Of a stretch of DNA of 6,174 nucleotides, positions 1 through 6,174 are shown piece by piece. A program made the position numbers and the translations under genes. This stretch comes from Gammaproteobacteria bacterium (GTDB lineage: Bacteria; Pseudomonadota; Gammaproteobacteria; J044): the NCBI GenBank assembly GCA_026995955.1, contig JALWNJ010000119.1, forward strand, positions 1 to 6,174. Reading direction: 5' to 3'. Each line of letters starts with the position of its first letter. The first letter of the stretch is position 1. The notes under the pieces are model-generated. The model did no database searches. It had not been told where the DNA came from and worked only from the letters and a program-made list of their open reading frames with translations.

Positions 1-1
1 G

Positions 2-979
2 ATCGATGCCGACCACCTGCCCAGGGTACGCATCGGCCGGTCGGCCGACCTCAAGGTGGGCGAATGGGTGCTGGCCATCGGTTCGCCCTTCGGTTTCGAG
101 CACTCGGCTACGGCCGGCATCGTCAGCGCCAAGCGGCGCAGCCTGCCGAACGAGAACTACGTGCCGTTCATCCAGACCGATGTCGCCATCAATCCGGGCA
201 ATTCGGGCGGCCCCCTGTTCAATCTGGACGGCGAGGTCGTCGGCATCAACTCCCAGATCTACAGCCAGACCGGCGGCTACATGGGCCTCTCGTTTGCCAT
301 TCCCATCGACACTGCGATGAGCGTGGTGCGCCAATTGCGCGAGAAGGGGCGCGTCAGCCGCGGCTGGCTTGGGGTCTACATCCAGGAGGTCACGCGCGAA
401 CTGGCCGACTCCTTCGGCATGAAGCAGCCGCGCGGGGCACTGGTGGCGCAGGTGATGAAGGCCAGCCCGGCGCAGAAGGCCGGTCTTCGGGTGGGCGACA
501 TCATCATCGAGTACAACGGTGAGCCCATCCTGCATTCCGCCGAGCTGCCGCCGCTGGTGGGCGCCACGCCGGTCGGAAGTCGTGCCCGACTGACTGTCCT
601 GCGCAACGGCAAGCGGCTTGAGCTTGCAGTGCGCATCGAGGAGCTGCCGGCCGAGCCGAAGCAGGCCGCAGCGACGCAGGGCGCGCCGGACAAGCCGGCC
701 GCCTCCAGTCTGCTGGGCATGGAGCTCGCACCGCTGCCGGCCGAACGGGCCAGGGCGCTCGGGGTCGAGCACGGCGTGCTGGTGACGGCGGTCACGGGCG
801 AGCCGGCCCGCCATGCCGGCATCGAGGCCGGGGATGTCATTGTCATGCTGGCCAATCGGCCGGTGAAGGGGGTGGAGGATCTGCGGCACCATCTCGGGCG
901 GCTGCCCTCGGGGCAGGCCGTCGCACTGCTGGTGCAGCGCGAGAGCGGGCCGGTGTTCCTGGCCTTGCGCAAGCCCTGA
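2..979 (+). CDS. mucD: Periplasmic serine endoprotease, DegP/DegQ/MucD (HtrA) type, 3' part
   Basis: HtrA-family proteases degrade or refold damaged envelope proteins in the periplasm. The reading frame is open from the left edge, so the first codon seen is internal; 325 residues remain. Against a family length of roughly 470, the signal peptide and the catalytic His and Asp lie outside the window. The visible part starts in the protease domain. The GNSGGP motif places the nucleophile Ser at visible residue 68 (bases 203-205), followed by the typical SFAIPI strand. PDZ1 spans about residues 119-214, including a GWLGV start and an AGLRVGD motif. An Ala/Pro/Gln-rich linker (about 216-236) leads to PDZ2 (about 237-323, AGIEAGD motif). 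lepA and lepB downstream match the Pseudomonas mucD locus, which is why I use that symbol; degP or degQ would also be defensible. The stop codon shares one base with the next start (TGATG). Confidence 0.95.
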   Translation: MDADHLPRVRIGRSADLKVGEWVLAIGSPFGFEHSATAGIVSAKRRSLPNENYVPFIQTDVAINPGNSGGPLFNLDGEVVGINSQIYSQTGGYMGLSFAIPIDTAMSVVRQLREKGRVSRGWLGVYIQEVTRELADSFGMKQPRGALVAQVMKASPAQKAGLRVGDIIIEYNGEPILHSAELPPLVGATPVGSRARLTVLRNGKRLELAVRIEELPAEPKQAAATQGAPDKPAASSLLGMELAPLPAERARALGVEHGVLVTAVTGEPARHAGIEAGDVIVMLANRPVKGVEDLRHHLGRLPSGQAVALLVQRESGPVFLALRKP

Positions 980-1225
980 TGGCGCGTCCGGCGCTGCGGC
1001 TCTATTCCCGTCGCGGCTGCCATCTGTGCACCGATTTCGAGCAGGCGTTGCGTGCCTGGCTGGGCACACATGCGCCCGATCAGCCCCTGCAGGTGATCGA
1101 CATCGATGGCGACGAGGACCTGCGCAGACGATATAATGCCGAGATTCCGCTACTGATGCTGGAGGACCGGCTGGTTCTCCAGTATTTCTTTGAACCCGAA
1201 CGCATGGCCCAGGTGATACGCCCGC

Positions 1226-1233
<8 letters not shown>
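979..1233 (+). CDS. Small glutaredoxin-like thioredoxin-fold protein (DUF836/Glrx2 type)
   Basis: This is an 84-residue protein with no signal peptide or membrane segment, so probably cytoplasmic. It begins with a beta strand and then the redox motif CHLC (Cys14, Cys17). An IDIDGD stretch at about 40-45 and an Ile-Pro pair at 56-57, the likely cis-proline loop, complete the thioredoxin-fold outline. It lacks the TVP motif and C-terminal Gly-Gly of classical glutaredoxins, so glutathione binding cannot be assumed. Two cysteines in CxxC spacing suggest dithiol reductase activity, but the substrate is unknown. The start ATG overlaps the protease stop by one base and no convincing Shine-Dalgarno precedes it, so translation probably relies on coupling to the upstream gene. 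The 3' end overlaps lepA by 8 bases. The fold assignment is firm; the physiological role is not. Confidence 0.88.
1109..1137 (+). promoter_or_regulatory. Candidate internal sigma-70 promoter upstream of lepA
   Basis: A perfect TATAAT lies at 1132-1137 inside the glutaredoxin-like gene, where surrounding DNA is strongly GC-rich. The hexamer 17 bases upstream, GCGACG at 1109-1114, matches only three of six positions of TTGACA, and there is no extended -10 TG. If used, it would start transcripts near 1144, about 80 bases before the lepA start. The bases encode Tyr-Asn with the AT-ending codons TAT and AAT, so chance is a real alternative. Confidence 0.25.
1211..1216 (+). promoter_or_regulatory. 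Shine-Dalgarno that decides the lepA start
   Basis: AGGTGA lies inside the end of the glutaredoxin-like gene, nine bases before the ATG at 1226, and matches the 3' part of the canonical ribosome-binding sequence. The next in-frame ATG, at 1238, has only a purine run directly touching it. This favours the 1226 start and the MSD-type N-terminus. Confidence 0.6.
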
Positions 1234-3028
<1,795 letters not shown>

Positions 3029-3040
3029 AAGGGGACCCGC

Positions 3041-3823
3041 ATGGATCTGGAACTGATACTGGTCATCGGCTCGGCGGTCACGGGGCTGGTCTGGCTGCTG
3101 GATCGGTTTCTGCTCGCGCCGCGGCGCAGGGCAGCCGCGGGTGACGAAGCGGCGCTGCCGGAACCCTGGTTCGTGGAGTATTCCAAGTCCTTCTTCCCGG
3201 TCCTGATCATCGTGCTCCTGCTGCGCAGCTTCGTCGCCGAGCCGTTCCGCATTCCTTCCGGCTCCATGATGCCGACCCTTCTGGTGGGCGACTTCATACT
3301 CGTCAACAAGTTTGCCTATGGTCTGCGACTGCCGGTGCTGCACACCGAGATCGTGCATGGCGATCGCCCGAAACGGGGCGATGTCATTGTCTTCCGCTAT
3401 CCGCGCAACCCCGATGTGGACTACATTAAACGGGTGATCGGCGTACCCGGAGACCATGTGGCCTACATCGACAAGCAACTGTTCATCAACGGCAAGCCCG
3501 TTCCGCAGAAACCGATCGGCCCCTATGGCCAGATCGATCCACGCCAGGCACGGCCCGGGGAGTGGATGCTCGAGGAGGATCTGCCGGAGGTGAAACACAA
3601 GATACTCATCAACCGGCTGCGCCCGGGCTTCGATGCCGAATACGTCATCCCCGAGGGGAGCTACTTCGTCATGGGGGACAACCGGGACAACAGCAACGAC
3701 AGCCGCTTCTGGGGCGTGGTACCGGAGCGCAACCTGGTCGGCAAGGCCATGCTGATCTGGTTCAACTGGGACTTCGGCCGGGGCTTCATGGATCTTTCCA
3801 GGGTCGGCACCATCATCCATTAG
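3041..3823 (+). CDS. lepB: Signal peptidase I (leader peptidase)
   Basis: LepB is an inner-membrane serine protease that removes signal peptides from exported preproteins on the periplasmic side. The 260 residues contain two membrane segments (about 4-25 and 51-68) flanking a short loop with an Arg cluster (28-30). The catalytic region follows: PSGSMMPTL holds the nucleophile Ser75, YIKR holds the general base Lys130, and the box E motif GDNRDNSNDSRFWG lies at 212-225. These give the Ser/Lys dyad of family S26. It is shorter than E. coli LepB (324) and has no cysteine, so it cannot form the disulfide known in the E. coli enzyme. A purine-rich Shine-Dalgarno (AAGGGGA, 3029-3035) stands five bases before the ATG. 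It follows lepA by 12 bases and precedes the DUF4845 gene by 12. Confidence 0.98.
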   Translation: MDLELILVIGSAVTGLVWLLDRFLLAPRRRAAAGDEAALPEPWFVEYSKSFFPVLIIVLLLRSFVAEPFRIPSGSMMPTLLVGDFILVNKFAYGLRLPVLHTEIVHGDRPKRGDVIVFRYPRNPDVDYIKRVIGVPGDHVAYIDKQLFINGKPVPQKPIGPYGQIDPRQARPGEWMLEEDLPEVKHKILINRLRPGFDAEYVIPEGSYFVMGDNRDNSNDSRFWGVVPERNLVGKAMLIWFNWDFGRGFMDLSRVGTIIH

Positions 3824-3824
3824 G

Positions 3825-3833
3825 GGAGGGGGA
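3825..3833 (+). promoter_or_regulatory. Strong Shine-Dalgarno for the DUF4845 gene
   Basis: GGAGGGGGA fills most of the 12-base gap after lepB, with GGAGG six bases from the ATG at 3836. It supports this start over the in-frame ATG at 3845. Confidence 0.65.
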
Positions 3834-3835
3834 CG

Positions 3836-4219
3836 ATGAAATCGATGCATCATCAACGGGGTCTGAGTCTGGTCGGCTGGCTGATCGTGGCCGGTCTGGC
3901 GGGATTCCTGGCCATTGTCGCGCTCAAGCTGTTTCCGGTGTACTTGGAGTACTGGACGGTTCGCACCGTGATCGACGAGGTGGCGAACATGCCCGCCGTG
4001 GACAAGAAGTCGAGAAGCTACATCATGACCACCATCGGCAAGCGGCTGGACGTGAACTCGGTCCAGACCGTAAAGCCCCGTGACATCAAGTACGAGCGCC
4101 AGGACTCCGGCGGTGTGCGCCTGCACCTGAAGTACGAGGTCAGGAAACCCCTGGTCGGCAATGTGGATGTGGTCGTCAAGTTCGAGCACATTGCCCCGCT
4201 GCGCGGCGGAGGGGAATGA
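3836..4219 (+). CDS. DUF4845 family protein, single-pass membrane protein of unknown function
   Basis: This 127-residue protein corresponds in position and character to the uncharacterised DUF4845 protein found between lepB and rnc in many gammaproteobacteria. The N-terminus has a short polar, His/Arg-containing stretch, then HQRGLSLVGW, then a hydrophobic segment (about 12-34). This resembles a type IV prepilin leader (G9 followed by L10) but has Gly, not Glu, at the usual +5 position. The remaining roughly 90 residues are soluble and probably periplasmic, with alternating strands such as VRLHLKYEV at about 94-102 and VDVVVKFEHI near the end. No catalytic motif or cysteine is visible. A strong Shine-Dalgarno precedes the start, and the end overlaps rnc by four bases (ATGA). 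Placement beside the signal peptidase may hint at an envelope role, but no function can be assigned. Confidence 0.88.
   Translation: MKSMHHQRGLSLVGWLIVAGLAGFLAIVALKLFPVYLEYWTVRTVIDEVANMPAVDKKSRSYIMTTIGKRLDVNSVQTVKPRDIKYERQDSGGVRLHLKYEVRKPLVGNVDVVVKFEHIAPLRGGGE
4194..4214 (+). promoter_or_regulatory. rnc Shine-Dalgarno with possible sequestering hairpin
   Basis: GGAGGGG at 4208-4214, inside the end of the DUF4845 gene, is the likely rnc ribosome-binding site, very close to the ATG at 4216. Just upstream, CCCCGCT at 4194-4200 can pair with it: four C-G pairs, one G-A mismatch, one C-G pair and one U-G wobble, around a seven-base loop. A ribosome completing the upstream gene would melt it. Such pairings are common by chance in GC-rich DNA, so the hairpin is tentative; the Shine-Dalgarno itself is more secure. 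Confidence 0.4.
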
Positions 4220-4887
4220 AGCGTTTTCCCGACATCCTGCCTGCGGGCATGGCCCCCGATCATCCATTGATGGTGGAGGCGCTGACCCACCGGAGTGCGA
4301 GCCGGCGCAACAACGAAAGGCTCGAGTTTCTGGGCGACGGGCTGCTCAACATGATCGTCGCCGAGGCACTGTTCGACAGATTGCCCGAGGCCAGCGAGGG
4401 GGTGCTGAGCCGGCTGCGGGCCAACCTCGTCAACCGGGATACCCTGGCTGCCCTGGCGCAGGAAATGGGGCTTGGCGACTGGATTCGGCTGGGTCAGGGC
4501 GAGATGAAGAGCGGTGGTCACCGGCGCGAGTCCATCCTTGCCGATGCCGTCGAGGCCATCATTGCCGCGGTCTATCGCGTGCTGGGCTTCGAAACGGCGC
4601 GCCGTTTCGTGCGCGATCTCTATGGCGAACTGCTGGAAGATCTGCCCAGCCTGGACCGGATGAAGGACCCCAAGAGCCGCCTGCAGGAGTACCTTCAGGG
4701 TCGTGGCATGCCGCCGCCTGGCTATCAGCTCGTGCACACCAGTGGCAAGGCACATGACCAGCTGTTTCTGGTACGGGGAGAGATCCCCGATCTGGGGCTG
4801 CATGCCGAGGGGCAGGGCAGCAGTCGCAAGAAGGCGGAGCAGCAGGCGGCCGAGCGCCTGCTGAAGGAGATCGAACGCAATGGATGA
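4216..4887 (+). CDS. rnc: Ribonuclease III
   Basis: RNase III cleaves double-stranded RNA with two-base 3' overhangs. It processes the rRNA precursor and many mRNAs and acts as a cytoplasmic homodimer. The 223 residues (226 in E. coli) begin with the endonuclease domain. The signature NERLEFLGDG (33-42) supplies metal-site residues Glu34, Glu37 and Asp41. ESILADAVEA carries Asp110 and Glu113, matching E. coli D114 and E117. The double-stranded RNA-binding domain runs from about 151 to 220, with its GSSRKKAEQQAA helix at 201-212. All key residues are present. The start overlaps the DUF4845 stop (ATGA) and the end overlaps era by 8 bases. The rnc–era–recO order is the widespread proteobacterial arrangement. 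No leader exists between rnc and the upstream gene, unlike E. coli, where a 5' hairpin mediates autoregulation. Confidence 0.98.
   Translation: MKRFPDILPAGMAPDHPLMVEALTHRSASRRNNERLEFLGDGLLNMIVAEALFDRLPEASEGVLSRLRANLVNRDTLAALAQEMGLGDWIRLGQGEMKSGGHRRESILADAVEAIIAAVYRVLGFETARRFVRDLYGELLEDLPSLDRMKDPKSRLQEYLQGRGMPPPGYQLVHTSGKAHDQLFLVRGEIPDLGLHAEGQGSSRKKAEQQAAERLLKEIERNG
4864..4869 (+). promoter_or_regulatory. Shine-Dalgarno of era inside rnc
   Basis: AAGGAG lies ten bases before the era ATG at 4880, within the last codons of rnc. With the 8-base overlap it supports this start and suggests era can recruit ribosomes itself as well as by coupling. Confidence 0.6.
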
Positions 4888-5791
4888 GGCACGCCCCGAG
4901 TGCGATACCACCCGCAGCGGTTTCGTTGCTCTGGTCGGGCGGCCCAATGTGGGCAAGTCCACCCTGCTCAATGCCCTGGTGGGACAGAAGATCGTGGCCA
5001 CCTCGTCGCGCCCGCAGACCACCCGGCACCGCATCCTTGGCATCGTCACCCGCCGCTGCGAGCAGCTGGTATTCATCGACCTGCCGGGCCTGCACACCCG
5101 CCAGCCCCACCTCATCAACCGGGCCATGAACACGGTGGCCATCGGCAGCATGCAGGATGCCGATGTGCTGGCGGTAATGGTCGATGCCACCCGCTGGACG
5201 CCCGACGACGACTTCGTTCTCCAGCAGGTGCGGGAGTCGGGACGACCGGTGGTGCTGCTGCTGAACAAGGTCGACCGCATGAAGGATCGCCGGCAACTGC
5301 TGCCCATGATCGCCGAGTTGCGCGAACGCTTCGGTACCGATGACATCGTGCCCCTGTCGGCCCTGCGTGGAGACAACCTGCAGGCGGTTGCCGAGGCCCT
5401 GATCCGGCACCTCCCGGAAGGCTCCTTCCTGTTCCCGGAAGACGAGGTGACCGACAAGAGCCTGAAGTTCATCATCGCGGAGCTGATCCGGGAGAAGATC
5501 TTCGTCCTCACCAACCGCGAAGTCCCCTATTCGACCGCGGTGCACATCGAACGCTACGAGGATCGTGGCGACCTGGTACACATCGATGCCCTGATCTGGG
5601 TGGAGCGCAAGAGTCACAAGAAGATCATCATCGGAAGCGGCGGTCGTCTCATCAAGGAAATCGGCATCCGCGCCCGACAGGACATCGAGAACCTGCTGGG
5701 CAAGAAGGTGCACCTGCAGCTCTGGGTCAAGGTGCGCAAGGACTGGCAGGACGATCTCAGGAGCCTGCGGGAAATCGGTATCGAGCAGTGA
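4880..5791 (+). CDS. era: GTPase Era, 16S rRNA-binding ribosome assembly factor
   Basis: Era binds the 3' end of 16S rRNA during 30S maturation and hydrolyses GTP. The 303 residues have the standard two-domain layout. GTPase motifs are G1 GRPNVGKS (20-27), G2 PQTTRHR (45-51), G3 DLPG (67-70), G4 NKVD (129-132) and G5 SAL (160-162). A linker with the FPED and LIREKI motifs follows, then a KH domain (about 215-290) with the GxxG loop GSGG at 252-255 and the conserved HLQLWVKV segment near 278-285. Two positions differ from the usual family pattern: G3 is normally DTPG, and the GxxG loop normally carries a basic residue. The fold otherwise looks intact and the frame is clean, so I expect a working protein. 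The start overlaps rnc by 8 bases, and the stop shares one base with recO (TGATG). Confidence 0.97.
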   Translation: MDEARPECDTTRSGFVALVGRPNVGKSTLLNALVGQKIVATSSRPQTTRHRILGIVTRRCEQLVFIDLPGLHTRQPHLINRAMNTVAIGSMQDADVLAVMVDATRWTPDDDFVLQQVRESGRPVVLLLNKVDRMKDRRQLLPMIAELRERFGTDDIVPLSALRGDNLQAVAEALIRHLPEGSFLFPEDEVTDKSLKFIIAELIREKIFVLTNREVPYSTAVHIERYEDRGDLVHIDALIWVERKSHKKIIIGSGGRLIKEIGIRARQDIENLLGKKVHLQLWVKVRKDWQDDLRSLREIGIEQ

Positions 5792-6174
5792 TGGCAATGG
5801 TCAGTGACGAGGCGGTGCTGATCCATGCACGCCCCTTCCGCGAATCCTCGCTGATGCTCGATTTCATGACTGCGGAACACGGCCGCATCAGCGGCATCGG
5901 CCGTGGTCTGAAACGCCGCGCCGCGGGCCTGCAGCCCTGGAGCCGGCATGTCATCTGCTTTGCGGGCCGCGGCGACCTGCGCCAGATCCGCGGCGTGGAG
6001 CCGATGGGCGGCAGCCTGCCACCACCGGCAGCCGCGATGTGGCTGATGCTGCTGGGCGAACTGATCCTGCGCTGCGTGCCACGCCAGCACCCGGACGGAG
6101 AGCTGTACCAGGCCTGTCGCGAGATCTGCCGCAGCAGCGGGGAATCGGCCATCGTGCATCGGGTCGCCGCGGCC
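5791..6174 (+). CDS. recO: DNA repair protein RecO, 5' part
   Basis: RecO acts in the RecFOR pathway, binding single-stranded DNA and helping load RecA at gaps; it also anneals complementary strands. The frame stays open to the right edge, giving 128 residues, about half of the usual length of about 230-250. The N-terminal OB-fold region is recognisable: VLIHARPFRESSLMLDFMT (9-27), EHGRISGIGRGLKRR (29-43), LQPWS (47-51) and a GRGDLRQIRGVE segment (59-70). The start of the helical domain follows (LMLLGELILRCVPRQHPDGE at 85-104). The zinc-binding region some RecO proteins carry would lie beyond the window. The start ATG shares one base with the era stop, and no strong Shine-Dalgarno is visible, suggesting reinitiation after era. 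Met3 (5797) is an alternative start. Confidence 0.93.
   Translation, partial: MAMVSDEAVLIHARPFRESSLMLDFMTAEHGRISGIGRGLKRRAAGLQPWSRHVICFAGRGDLRQIRGVEPMGGSLPPPAAAMWLMLLGELILRCVPRQHPDGELYQACREICRSSGESAIVHRVAAA

Noticed and set aside
3811..3854. CATCATC repeated at 3811-3817 and 3848-3854 around the lepB/DUF4845 junction, plus a GATGCATC palindrome.
   Set aside because: The copies are short, fall in coding sequence as Ile/His codons, and form no extended stem or array.
4018..5797. Two further long minus-strand open frames (4018-5514 and 4559-5797).
   Set aside because: They lie codon-opposite rnc and era respectively and have the same cause. The + strand genes they oppose are unmistakable.

Overview
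This is an ordinary, densely packed chromosomal housekeeping block from a high-GC proteobacterium, most likely a gammaproteobacterium. The gene order (Do-family serine protease, lepA, lepB, DUF4845, rnc, era, recO) is the downstream part of the region that in Pseudomonas aeruginosa follows the algU/rpoE–muc genes. The protein sequences resemble gammaproteobacterial orthologues, but the species cannot be fixed from the sequence. A glutaredoxin-like gene between the protease and lepA argues against Pseudomonas itself, as I recall that locus. A purple or sulfur-oxidising gammaproteobacterial lineage is possible, but that is inference.

Layout, all on the + strand. (1) The 3' two-thirds of a periplasmic DegP/DegQ/MucD-type protease, with catalytic Ser and two PDZ domains, is cut by the left edge. 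(2) A small CxxC glutaredoxin-like protein (DUF836 type). (3) Complete lepA, the ribosome-associated elongation factor 4. (4) Complete lepB, signal peptidase I. (5) A small membrane-anchored DUF4845 protein of unknown function. (6) Complete rnc, RNase III. (7) Complete era, a ribosome-assembly GTPase. (8) The 5' part of recO, cut by the right edge. Intergenic DNA amounts to two 12-base gaps. Every other junction overlaps by 1, 4 or 8 bases, so the block reads as one operon with extensive translational coupling. There are no RNA genes, mobile elements, CRISPR arrays or terminators, and no gene-free stretch over 300 bases.

The genes link envelope protein quality control (protease), protein export (LepB), translation (LepA), RNA processing and ribosome maturation (RNase III, Era) and DNA repair (RecO). 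I see no previously undescribed system. The points worth a second look are fine-scale: a perfect TATAAT inside the glutaredoxin-like gene upstream of lepA; a perfect 7-bp inverted repeat framing the lepB ribosome-binding site; a possible hairpin over the rnc ribosome-binding site; substitutions in the G3 and KH loops of Era; a cysteine-free LepB; and the prepilin-like N-terminus of the DUF4845 protein.
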